From positions 1-38,062 of the forward strand of contig JABMNT010000274.1 in assembly GCA_013203595.1 (NCBI GenBank): DNA of 38,062 nucleotides. The letters are read 5' to 3'. Origin of the DNA: Rhodospirillales bacterium. GTDB taxonomy: Bacteria; Pseudomonadota; Alphaproteobacteria; Rhodospirillales; Casp-alpha2. Under the pieces are notes generated by a model. That model was not told the origin of the DNA and did no database searches. It saw only the letters and a list, made by a program, of their open reading frames with translations. A program made the translations under genes and the position numbers. This document shows positions 1 through 8,017 of the stretch, one piece after another; position 1 is the stretch's first letter, and each line of letters begins with the position of its first letter.

Positions 1-1752
1 CAAATTCTTGAAATTTTTCTGCACATAAATATCCGAAACCGCTAAAATGGTATTTTCGTTTCGTTTTACTTTCCGGTTTACGCGAAACCGGCCATCAACA
101 CCGTGCGGAATGATAGCAACTTTTGACCGGGTCCAGTCCCACATAAAACCGGTCCCGACCCGGCTGGCGTAATTGGAAACCGCGATCGCCCGCTTGCTGG
201 CCGCCAGCGAAACAAGGGTCGCAACAAACAGCAGGGCCCAGTAGGCAAGCTTGACCGGGCGTCGTTCGACAAACCCGACGCTAACCGCATTACGCAGCAT
301 GACAACGGAATTGGGGGCAAAAATCGGTCCGTAATTTGCCGGTGAAAAGGTAATGTCGGCCCGCAATCTGCGGGCAAGCTTCGGCAAATCAATCTGCTCG
401 CGCAAAAGCACTTTCCAGAACCCGCGTTCAAACCGCAAAAAATGATACTCGATATTGTCGATGGCTTTTGGCAGCACATCCTGCTGGTCCTCATGGGCAC
501 ATAAATGCACCTCCAGCATCGGGTCCCTGGCCAGCAGCGGCAGCATGTTGCGTAGATAGGTAACGCCGCCGCCGGTGCGCGCGTGCAGGGCGTTGATAAG
601 AACCCTGATTTTTTTCGGTGCAAACACAGAGTCGAGCGAGCCGCGCAGGGCACTGATGTGTTTTTCCCAGGAGAACTGGTTGACTGCACGTTTTTTCGCC
701 CGATCGATTAGTGTTGCGCGCAGCGACGCGCTGCCGTCGAGTTCCTTGATTCGGGCGGCCAGGTCGACCGGGTCGCTAAGTTTGAAATAAAGCGCCGCAT
801 CGCCGCAGATTTCACGGTGAATGGGGATATCCGACACGATCAGGGGAATCCCCGCACGCATGGCTTCAACCATGGGAAAACCGAATGTTTCGGCCATCGA
901 CGGAAAGACAAAAGCATCATAGGATTTAAGCGCATCGGTCAACTGCTGGTGTTCAATGCGGCCGATATTTACGCAATCAGCATAGCGATCCGACGTCAGG
1001 GCAGTGAGTTCGTTGCGGCTGGACGGCCAGGGATCGAAATCATGGGCTTCCATGGTGATCCGGATTTTTGTCGGCAACCCCTGATCATTGAGCAAACGTG
1101 ACGCTTCGGCCAGGGTAACCGGGTCCTTGTGCGGGTAAAAGACGGATACATACAACAATTCCAGTTGTCCGTCCTGGCGCCATTCCCGGCGCGATTCAGT
1201 GGCCGCAAACCGGTCGCCAACGCCCAGATAATTGACCACGGAATTTTCAGCAATATCGGGGCCATAATCGAGGGCGGCGTTCAAAGCGACCTCAGACGGA
1301 AAAATGGTGATGCTGGAATGACGGGCTGAAAACAGCATGAGATTGCGGCGCAGGAAGGCCGAAATCTGTTCAGATATCGGCAACTTCGGCAGAACCTTGT
1401 CGCGATAGACCGGATTCAGGTAAATTTCGCCCTGGACCAACAGCACCTGCTTGATGGGTGGAAATAAGACACCATAATTTGCCGAGGAATAAAGAATATC
1501 GGCGCCGCTTTTCTTGACGATTTTCCGCCAGAAAATCTGCTCCCACAAAAACCGGTGGATGGGCCCGAAAAACCGCTTAACCGGAACTTTCTTGACTGTC
1601 ACATTGGGCGACTCAATGAGGCCGGCATTGAAGGTACGCGGCACATAAATAATTGCATCAAGGTCTTCCCGACCGATATATTCGATCAGGTTCGACGTGT
1701 AAGTGACAATCCCTCCGGTATTCGCAGAAATGGCATTGATGATAATCTTCAT
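1..1752 (-). CDS. Tandem two-module family 4 glycosyltransferase (3' end beyond the window)
   Basis: One uninterrupted reading frame of 584 codons starts with ATG at 1752 and runs off the left edge. Residues 1 to about 375 form a complete GT4 (GT-B fold) glycosyltransferase. It has a glycine-rich N-terminal loop (INAISANTGGIVTY, residues 6-19) and the donor-site E-x7-E motif at E288 and E296 in ETFGFPMVE. From about residue 380 a second module begins with INALHARTGGGVTY and continues to an IPHGVDGRF segment, where the window ends. The two modules align at a constant offset of 381 residues (N6/N387, D85/D466), so they look like an in-frame duplication. Such enzymes transfer sugars from nucleotide donors to polysaccharide or lipid acceptors at the cytoplasmic membrane. 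It is divergent from a heparinase-like gene, which supports an exopolysaccharide role. No strong Shine-Dalgarno precedes the start. The sugar and acceptor cannot be told. Confidence 0.88.
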   Translation of the reverse strand, partial: MKIIINAISANTGGIVTYTSNLIEYIGREDLDAIIYVPRTFNAGLIESPNVTVKKVPVKRFFGPIHRFLWEQIFWRKIVKKSGADILYSSANYGVLFPPIKQVLLVQGEIYLNPVYRDKVLPKLPISEQISAFLRRNLMLFSARHSSITIFPSEVALNAALDYGPDIAENSVVNYLGVGDRFAATESRREWRQDGQLELLYVSVFYPHKDPVTLAEASRLLNDQGLPTKIRITMEAHDFDPWPSSRNELTALTSDRYADCVNIGRIEHQQLTDALKSYDAFVFPSMAETFGFPMVEAMRAGIPLIVSDIPIHREICGDAALYFKLSDPVDLAARIKELDGSASLRATLIDRAKKRAVNQFSWEKHISALRGSLDSVFAPKKIRVLINALHARTGGGVTYLRNMLPLLARDPMLEVHLCAHEDQQDVLPKAIDNIEYHFLRFERGFWKVLLREQIDLPKLARRLRADITFSPANYGPIFAPNSVVMLRNAVSVGFVERRPVKLAYWALLFVATLVSLAASKRAIAVSNYASRVGTGFMWDWTRSKVAIIPHGVDGRFRVNRKVKRNENTILAVSDIYVQKNFKNL

Positions 1753-1953
1753 CAGCAGGCAACCCCGATAAAACTGGCCGTTGCCAACAATTGAGGAGCG
1801 ACGACGGGCAGAAGCTATGCCACTCGACCCGTTCGTTCAATAGAGGTGCATTTAATTTACCATTTTTCTGTCCGCCACACCTCCGGCTGCGCTATAAAGG
1901 CCTGCGAACCGGTTCCTGTCTCCACCCTCAAATCATTGCGCGGCCGTCAGTTT

Positions 1954-4059
1954 ATGAGCATCAGCCACCTCTTCAGATACGGACTGTCCCTGCCCTTGCA
2001 CGTCGCCCTGGCAAAAGCCATGGCCATGGCCCGCAACCGTATAAAAGGCAAATGGCAGGCCCGGACAAACCGTTATAAATCCACATATGTTGATCCTGTG
2101 CCGGTGTCCCGGGAGTCCCTGTGCCAGCTTCTGCATGATTTTTCCCCGTCCCATTCACACCAACAACTGACCCTGCTTCATGAACTCTCGGAAAGAACGC
2201 TGGCGCACCGGTTCAACCTTCTGGGATCCGGCTGGACAGACCTTAACCGCCGGCAAACCCCGTCCGTGGATATAAGCACAACGGCGAACGCGGCGCGTGC
2301 CCGCGACATCCGTGCCCAGATCACCCCCCCCTACCAGGCGATTGACTGGCACACCGACTTCCGCTCCGGTTATCGCTGGTCGGCCATTCAACCGAGCCCG
2401 TCCGTGCTTTATGGCCATGAGCCCGATGTCGATATCAAAGTGCCCTGGGAACTGGCCCGCATGCAGCACTTGGCGCAACTGGCCCTGGCCTGTGCCCATC
2501 CGCCACCCGATGCGGCGGCAGACCAACAGCTCTGCACCACTGAATTTCAAAACCAGTTGCTGGACTTCATGGCAGCCAACCCGCCCGCTTACGGGGTTAA
2601 CTGGGTCTGCACCATGGATGTAGCGATTCGGGCCGCCAATCTGATTCTCGCCTATGATCTTCTGCGCGCACAGGACATCTCCATTGAGCCGGCTTTCATC
2701 AACGAATTTGTTGCCGCGATCAGGGCCCACGGGGTCCACATCGTCAATCACCTGGAATGGCACAGGGGGTTTCGCGGAAACCACTATCTGGCCGATATTA
2801 CCGGCCTGCTTTTTGTTGCGGGCTTTTTGCCACGCGACCCGGAAATCGATTGCTGGCTGGCATTTGCCGTCCAGCAGTTTGTCCGCGAAGTTGAAATCCA
2901 GTTTCATGGGGACGGCGCAAATGCCGAGGCATCAACCGGTTATCACCGCCTGTCGGCTGAAATGGCGGTTTACGGCACCGCCCTTATACTCGGTCTTTCG
3001 CCTGCCAAACGGGCGGCCCTGCAGGAATATGATGCCAACAACTGGTCTGGGCGACCGGCCCTTGAGCCGGGACCCGTCGCCTGGTCAAAACAATTCGGGC
3101 CTTTTGCGGAGGTCCATTTTGACCGTCTGCGTAGGATGGCACAGTTCACCGTGGACGTCACCAAGCCGGACGGCCATGTGGTGCAGATCGGCGATACGGA
3201 CAACGGGCGTCTGTTCAAGCTGAGCCCGGTTGTCCTGCCCGGCTCCGTCGAGGAGGACCATTTGCAGCACGGCCATCTGGTGGCAGCCATCGGTGGTTTA
3301 CTGGATGATCGTAAACTGCTGGATCTGAGCGACCCGGCCTTTACGGGGGAAACCGAAATCATCCGTGCCCTGAAAGGCCCGTGGAAATTGCGCGGCAATC
3401 GAGAGGCGTTGCCATCCTCCTTCGTTCCGCCTTCGGACCCCCTGGTGGCGGGGCCGGTAACGGCGAGCCAGCGCCTGAACATCGAACTGCCGTCGACGGA
3501 ATTACTGACCGGTCTTCGGGCCATTGCCTATCCGGAATTCGGTCTGTTTATCTGGCGTGCTGAGCGGTTCTTCATGGCGGTACGCTGCGGCCCCGTCGGC
3601 CAGGGCGGTAACGGTGGACATGCCCATAACGACCAGCTTGCCTTCGAGTTACAGATTGATGGCGAAGACTGGATTGCCGATCCCGGGACCTATACCTATA
3701 CAGCCGATCCGAAACGGCGCGATCAATACCGCAGCCATCTGGCCCATGCCGGACCGCGTCTGCAAAAGGCTGAACCATCGCGTCTCAATCTCGGACTGTT
3801 CCGCCTCGAAGACAATGCCCAGGCGCAATGCCGCGTTTTCCATGCGACGGAATTTCTGGGCCTGCATCGGGGTTATGGGACGCCGACCTATCGACAGATC
3901 AAGCTGGGTCCGGCAACCATCCAGATTACCGACAGCCAGGGCGGCTGGCCTTGTCCGGCCGACACCATGGATCAGACCACGGTTCGCACGGCACGGGAGT
4001 TGCGGGACCATTTCGCCCCGTCAGTGTCATTCTCGCGCGGATACGGCATCCGGGACTAG
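1954..4059 (+). CDS. Heparinase II/III family polysaccharide lyase-like protein
   Basis: About 701 residues if ATG 1954 is used. The frame is open up to a GTG at 1846, but that extension is not family-like, and neither start has a strong Shine-Dalgarno. The N-terminal two thirds match the alpha-toroid of alginate/heparinase-type lyases, with a GNHYLADITG segment near residue 274 and STGYHRL near 328. The C-terminal beta-sandwich carries the typical GNGGHAHNDQLAFEL block, with its first histidine near residue 556. Asn/His, Tyr and His at these places are the catalytic set in this family, so an active uronate-type beta-elimination lyase is plausible. No clear signal peptide is visible; the N-terminus is amphipathic and basic. 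In many alphaproteobacteria a relative of this family sits beside purH, but here its neighbour is a glycosyltransferase, which suggests surface polysaccharide turnover. Its 3' end overlaps the convergent M20-like gene by 33 bp. Confidence 0.88.
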   Translation: MSISHLFRYGLSLPLHVALAKAMAMARNRIKGKWQARTNRYKSTYVDPVPVSRESLCQLLHDFSPSHSHQQLTLLHELSERTLAHRFNLLGSGWTDLNRRQTPSVDISTTANAARARDIRAQITPPYQAIDWHTDFRSGYRWSAIQPSPSVLYGHEPDVDIKVPWELARMQHLAQLALACAHPPPDAAADQQLCTTEFQNQLLDFMAANPPAYGVNWVCTMDVAIRAANLILAYDLLRAQDISIEPAFINEFVAAIRAHGVHIVNHLEWHRGFRGNHYLADITGLLFVAGFLPRDPEIDCWLAFAVQQFVREVEIQFHGDGANAEASTGYHRLSAEMAVYGTALILGLSPAKRAALQEYDANNWSGRPALEPGPVAWSKQFGPFAEVHFDRLRRMAQFTVDVTKPDGHVVQIGDTDNGRLFKLSPVVLPGSVEEDHLQHGHLVAAIGGLLDDRKLLDLSDPAFTGETEIIRALKGPWKLRGNREALPSSFVPPSDPLVAGPVTASQRLNIELPSTELLTGLRAIAYPEFGLFIWRAERFFMAVRCGPVGQGGNGGHAHNDQLAFELQIDGEDWIADPGTYTYTADPKRRDQYRSHLAHAGPRLQKAEPSRLNLGLFRLEDNAQAQCRVFHATEFLGLHRGYGTPTYRQIKLGPATIQITDSQGGWPCPADTMDQTTVRTARELRDHFAPSVSFSRGYGIRD

Positions 4060-5295
4060 ACTGTCAGATTTCAGTATGTCCGCCAGCACGCAACTCAAAA
4101 ACTCCGTCGATTTGCGCAAATCGTCAAGATTGAGGACCTCGTTGGCAGCGCCGACCTGTGCCGCCGCCGGGTTGGCCGGGCCGACTCCGTACAGGACGGT
4201 CGGAATTTCTGCCGCCGCATAGTGCCGCGCCATGGAACCGTTTGGCGTCCCCACCTCCGGTAACGGGTTGCCAAAAACCGCCACCGCCTGGTTTTGAAAA
4301 TGATCAATCAGGGTACGGGCCTTGTCGCCACCAACCAGCGGCAGCGACAGTCCGGCCCGGCGAATCTTGCAGAGAACCCCCGGCACCCGGGTCACTTCCA
4401 GACCGATTAAATTTGTAATCTCGTTTTCGATGACCGCAACATCCTCTTCCGGAAGCAGACTGCGGGTAACGGTCAGCCGGCTGCGTTCACTGACCGCACG
4501 ACCGCTTTCGCCGCCCTGGATTTTCGACACCAGTATGCTTGGTGAATTAATGCCGGGAATTTTCGATTTTATTTTTGCGTAGGCGCTGCGCAATCCATAG
4601 ACAGCCGCCATCACCCGGGTCGCCGCCTCCAGCGCATCGCGGCCATTTTCAGGACGGCTCGCCGGTGCCGAACGGCCACGAATTTCAGCTTCCATCTGCA
4701 ACAGGCCATTGGCTGCGGAAATCAGCGAATAGGTTGTACCCGGACAGATCACGTAATCCGGTGCTACCAGTTTTTCGGCCAATAGCCAGCCGGCGCCCAG
4801 GTCACCATCACTCTCCCCGTCGCAGGTGATGTGGAGTTCAACCGAACCCGCGATTTTCGTTTTCATTTCTGCAAGCGCCTGGATGGCGAACACATAGGCC
4901 GCCAGTGCGCCTTTGGCGCTGACGACGCCGCGCCCGAACATCCGCCCATTCTCAATACGTGCCGAAAACGGATCATCCTGCCAGCCTTCTCCGGCCGGCG
5001 CCGTGTCCACATTGGCGGCCAGAGCGACTGTCGGACCCGGCCCAAAGCTGCGGCGGGCGACAATATTCGTGACCGTGGCGCGACCGGCGGCCTGACAGCG
5101 TGCATCGGGGACCGAATGGTAATCAATGCGAAATCCGAAGGCGCTCAGGTTAAGAACAAGGAAATCCAGAAATTCAGTAAAATCGACGTCCGGATGATCG
5201 GTGGGACGGCGAACCAAACCCGTCAGGAACCGGAACTGCGCGGCCCTTTGCCGTGTCAGAAACTCTCTGATTTTTGCGTGCGTTTCTGCTGTCAT
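4027..5295 (-). CDS. M20-family peptidase/deacylase homologue with degenerate metal site
   Basis: A 422-residue protein with the two-domain M20 fold (ArgE/DapE/carboxypeptidase G2 relatives). The order of blocks is conserved but key metal ligands are changed. The usual H-x-D block reads AANVDTAP, with N95 in place of the histidine and D97 kept. The GRGxxDxKG block reads GRGVVSAKG, with S126 in place of the bridging aspartate. The Glu-Glu pair is E161-S162. The GEPT-like ligand block reads CPGTT (residues 184-188). The C-terminal His in MARHY remains. By family knowledge this should not hold a normal dinuclear zinc centre, so it may be a pseudo-enzyme or may use other chemistry. It is divergent from an intact M20 gene starting at 5414 and overlaps the 3' end of the lyase gene by 33 bp. 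The frame is intact over its whole length, so it does not look like a decaying gene. Confidence 0.85.
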   Translation of the reverse strand: MTAETHAKIREFLTRQRAAQFRFLTGLVRRPTDHPDVDFTEFLDFLVLNLSAFGFRIDYHSVPDARCQAAGRATVTNIVARRSFGPGPTVALAANVDTAPAGEGWQDDPFSARIENGRMFGRGVVSAKGALAAYVFAIQALAEMKTKIAGSVELHITCDGESDGDLGAGWLLAEKLVAPDYVICPGTTYSLISAANGLLQMEAEIRGRSAPASRPENGRDALEAATRVMAAVYGLRSAYAKIKSKIPGINSPSILVSKIQGGESGRAVSERSRLTVTRSLLPEEDVAVIENEITNLIGLEVTRVPGVLCKIRRAGLSLPLVGGDKARTLIDHFQNQAVAVFGNPLPEVGTPNGSMARHYAAAEIPTVLYGVGPANPAAAQVGAANEVLNLDDLRKSTEFLSCVLADILKSDSLVPDAVSARE

Positions 5296-5413
5296 CGTCG
5301 TCTTCGTCTTCCCACATTACCGAGAGGCTTGCAAACAGCGGCCTTTACCTCAATTTTGTTTATATGAGATAACGATCTCCCCTGAAACGATCAAATTCAT
5401 TTGCGGAGCCCCT

Positions 5414-6577
5414 ATGTCCGATAAACCAACCCTGGAACTCATTGAAAAGTTGATTTCCTTCGACACCACCAGTCGGAATTCAAATCTGGACCTCATTCGA
5501 TTCATTGAAGAATACCTTTCCAGCCATGGCATTGAAAGCACGCGGGTTCTTGATGAAGCGGGCGGCAAGGCCAATCTGTATGCGACCCTGGGTGACCCGA
5601 CCATGTCAGGCATCATGCTGTCGGGGCATACGGACGTGGTTCCCGTCGATGGCCAGGACTGGAGCACCGACCCGTTTACCCTGACCACCAAGGGCGACAA
5701 GCTTTACGGGCGGGGTACGTCGGACATGAAAAGCTTTATCGCCCTGGCATTGGCCTATGTGCCTAAATTTCTGGCCCGCGGCCTGCACACACCCATTCAC
5801 CTGGCCTTCTCCTACGACGAGGAAATTGGCTGTATCGGCGTGCGCCGGATGATCGACATGATCAATACACTGCCCGTGAAACCGCGCATGGCGATTGTTG
5901 GCGAGCCAACCTCAATGGGAGTGATTGTCGGGCACAAGGGCAAACGCTCCTACTCCGCCCATGTGCGCGGTCTGGAGGCCCATTCCAGCCTTGCCCCGCA
6001 GGGGGTCAACGCCATCCAGTATGCGGCTGAACTGATTACCCACCTGACATCCATGGCCCGGCGCATCCAGGAAAACGGTCCGTTTGACGAACTGTACGAT
6101 GTTTCCCACACCACCGTGCATACCGGCGTCATCAATGGTGGCACGGCCCTCAATATTGTTCCCAAGGACTGCCGTTTCGATTTCGAGTTCCGTTATGTGG
6201 GCGATGATGATCCCGATGCCATCGAGGCGGAAATCCGGGAATTTACAGCCCAGAACATCGAGCCGCGCATGCGTAAAATCAGCCGCGATACGGGTATCGA
6301 CATTACCTGCATCAACGATATGCCGGGCCTAAACCTGAACGCCGACGAGGAAGTTGTGACTTTCGTGAAAGCCCTGGCCGGCAAAAACGACCACGCCAAA
6401 GTCGCCTTTGGTACGGAAGCCGGCCTGTTTCATACCACCGCCGGCGTCCCCACGGTGATCTGTGGTCCGGGCTCCATTGAACAGGCCCACAAACCCGACG
6501 AGTATATTGAGCTGTCACAACTGCAGGAAGCCGCCGCCTTCATGGACCGCCTTGTGGATAAGGTATGCAAGGTTTAA
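5414..6577 (+). CDS. argE: Acetylornithine deacetylase (M20 family)
   Basis: A 387-residue cytoplasmic zinc hydrolase of the ArgE type, which releases acetate from N-acetylornithine in arginine synthesis. All M20 landmarks are present: GHTDVVP (H72, D74), GRGTSDMKS (D104), SYDEE (E136, E137), VGEPTSMG (E164) and a C-terminal histidine in GLFHTTAGVP. The frame is open far upstream (5201), but ATG 5414 has a GGAG 5 bases before it and gives the usual family length. The substrate is inferred from overall resemblance; related M20 deacylases look similar, and many alphaproteobacteria make ornithine through ArgJ instead. Its last 13 bases overlap the next gene, and it is divergent from the degenerate M20 paralogue. 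Confidence 0.88.
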   Translation: MSDKPTLELIEKLISFDTTSRNSNLDLIRFIEEYLSSHGIESTRVLDEAGGKANLYATLGDPTMSGIMLSGHTDVVPVDGQDWSTDPFTLTTKGDKLYGRGTSDMKSFIALALAYVPKFLARGLHTPIHLAFSYDEEIGCIGVRRMIDMINTLPVKPRMAIVGEPTSMGVIVGHKGKRSYSAHVRGLEAHSSLAPQGVNAIQYAAELITHLTSMARRIQENGPFDELYDVSHTTVHTGVINGGTALNIVPKDCRFDFEFRYVGDDDPDAIEAEIREFTAQNIEPRMRKISRDTGIDITCINDMPGLNLNADEEVVTFVKALAGKNDHAKVAFGTEAGLFHTTAGVPTVICGPGSIEQAHKPDEYIELSQLQEAAAFMDRLVDKVCKV

Positions 6578-7128
6578 TCGATAGCGATCTGGTTGCTGCC
6601 GTCGACCGGGTCCGGACGGAAGCCGGGTACCTGAACCTGCGTGATTTGCTGGCATTGGCTGAGCGGGGCAATATTGTGTTCGATCCGTTCTCAACCCTGA
6701 TTTCCCAACACGCGACCATTGGTGCAAACAACAGGTTCTACCCAAACACCCTGATCGAGTGCCCTGGCACCGCCTTATGCAGCATCGGTGACGGCAACCA
6801 GTTTTTTGCCAACACCCGGCTGGATGCGGACAGGGGGCCTATTACCATTGGCAACCACGGGCGTTACCGCGGACATGTTTCCATATTTGGCAACGCGAAG
6901 CTTGGCGACGGATGCCAGGTGCTGGGCATGATCACGGTCAGGGACTGCACACTGCTGGGCGGTCAATCCTACAGCCACGCCGTCGCCGATGAGCGCGGTG
7001 CTGTTCTCAAGGGATACGGGGACGCCAACAATATTGACCTCGGTCCGGGCGAGGTCATCAGAGGCAATGGCACTTTTTTGATGGCGGATAAAAAGAAACA
7101 GTCCTGGTATCACCCGACCGAAGTCTGA
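6565..7128 (+). CDS. Left-handed beta-helix (hexapeptide-repeat) protein
   Basis: A 187-residue protein with imperfect hexapeptide repeats from about residue 40 to 160 (for example ATIGAN, CSIGDG, ITIGNH, AKLGDG, IDLGPG). Such repeats form the left-handed parallel beta-helix of acyl- and nucleotidyl-transferase C-terminal domains. The first 40 residues are helical and lack a nucleotidyltransferase signature, so this is a stand-alone LbH protein. Repeats near DERGAVLKGYGDANNIDLGPGE resemble the LbH part of sugar-nucleotide pyrophosphorylases. The start ATG lies inside the end of argE (13-bp overlap in another frame), which implies translational coupling. No catalytic histidine is certain, so substrate and function are unknown. 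Confidence 0.82.
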   Translation: MQGLIDSDLVAAVDRVRTEAGYLNLRDLLALAERGNIVFDPFSTLISQHATIGANNRFYPNTLIECPGTALCSIGDGNQFFANTRLDADRGPITIGNHGRYRGHVSIFGNAKLGDGCQVLGMITVRDCTLLGGQSYSHAVADERGAVLKGYGDANNIDLGPGEVIRGNGTFLMADKKKQSWYHPTEV

Positions 7129-7144
7129 TTTTCGCGCCCCCTCC

Positions 7145-7651
7145 CTATCTGACCACCATCCGGGTTAACTGCCAGACCGCATGGGCGGATTTTTCCTCGA
7201 TATCCATCTTCGGGTGCGCATCAAAGGGATACATCACCCACAACGGCCCTTTTTCCTCGCTATCAAGCGGTTGACCATTCATGGAAAAGGCCAGAATCAC
7301 GTTATAGTCAGTGAAATCCGTGACCGGAATTTCATTGGAATAGCCGTCCAGGGCAAAGGCCTCTACTGCGGTGCCGGCGGCTCCAACCGCCGCCATCACA
7401 TCACGCACCAGGACCCCTTCAAATGTGCTATTGCCTTCCGTCCAGGGCGTCCTGGTCTGAAAGGACAGAACGCCCAGGCTTTTCAGCATGTCCATATCCC
7501 AGGCGGCTTTGCCAGCGGCTGCGTTGGTGGTGGTGATATTGCCTTCCATAGTCAAAACCACCGGACCAGTTGGCACCGGCAGTTTGTCGGCGGCAAAACT
7601 CGAAATCGGTGTCACAAGCAGGAGCAATCCTGCCAGCAGAAAACGCGTCAT
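7145..7651 (-). CDS. Exported small molybdopterin-binding-fold protein
   Basis: A 168-residue protein with a clear Sec signal peptide (residues 1 to about 20, ending SSFA-AD). The mature part resembles the small periplasmic relatives of the sulfite-oxidase/YedY molybdopterin-binding domain. The typical segments are FEGVLVRDVMAAVGA, ALDGYSNEIP and GPLWVMYPFDAHPK. These short family members lack the full oxidoreductase architecture and often sit near signalling or redox genes. No cysteine is available as a Mo ligand, so a catalytic role is doubtful. The gene is monocistronic, convergent with the beta-helix gene, and its 3' end is 16 bp from it. The family assignment is by pattern only. Confidence 0.78.
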   Translation of the reverse strand: MTRFLLAGLLLLVTPISSFAADKLPVPTGPVVLTMEGNITTTNAAAGKAAWDMDMLKSLGVLSFQTRTPWTEGNSTFEGVLVRDVMAAVGAAGTAVEAFALDGYSNEIPVTDFTDYNVILAFSMNGQPLDSEEKGPLWVMYPFDAHPKMDIEEKSAHAVWQLTRMVVR

Positions 7652-7829
7652 GTCAGGTTCCTTTATCGTACCTGGGAATCAAGCGTCGCCAATAGCGGCG
7701 ACCGTCTTAATTTATCCGGTTTCAAAACAGATGAAAACACGACACAGATGTGAGGAGCATCACCGGGAGGAGGTGATGAATCGGCAATCCGCACCTGTGA
7801 ATTATCATCAGCCGCTGCTATCCTCGCCA

Positions 7830-7858
7830 TTGAACACCGTCTTGCCACCTGTTATACC
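7830..7858 (+). promoter_or_regulatory. Putative sigma-70 promoter of the thi operon
   Basis: TTGAAC at 7830-7835 and TATACC at 7853-7858 are separated by exactly 17 bases. A start about 7 bases after the -10 box would fall at about 7865, just where the TPP aptamer begins, which supports the assignment. Confidence 0.55.
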
Positions 7859-7864
7859 TCTCGG

Positions 7865-7944
7865 CAACGTTGGGGTGCCCGAAGGGCTGAGAAGCGCAAG
7901 CTGACCCATTGAACCTGATCTGGTTAGTACCGGCGGAGGGAACG
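7865..7944 (+). promoter_or_regulatory. TPP riboswitch (THI element) aptamer
   Basis: The conserved THI-box strings are in order: GGGGTGCC (7872), GGGCTGAGA (about 7884-7892), ACCC followed by GAACCTGATCTGG (about 7911-7923), then GTACCGGCGGAGGGAACG (to 7944). These are the strongly conserved core of the thiamine pyrophosphate aptamer. It lies 73 bases upstream of thiD and should repress the thi operon when TPP is abundant. No poly-U terminator is seen between aptamer and gene. Instead TCTTCCC (7976-7982) can pair with GGGAAGA (8008-8014), the thiD ribosome-binding region, which suggests translational control. Confidence 0.95.
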
Positions 7945-8017
7945 ATTGCTTCTATTATCTGATTGTGAATTCTCTTCTTCCCCTGTCCTGCCCGATCGCT
8001 GGCATTAGGGAAGATAA

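Noticed and set aside
2155-2907. Long minus-strand frame (250 codons) inside the heparinase-like gene
   Set aside because: It is antisense to a gene with clear family motifs, shows no domain of its own and is explained by high-GC codon structure.
5201-5413. N-terminal extension of the argE-type protein
   Set aside because: The frame is open but there is a good ribosome site at 5405-5408 before ATG 5414, and the extension overlaps the divergent gene.
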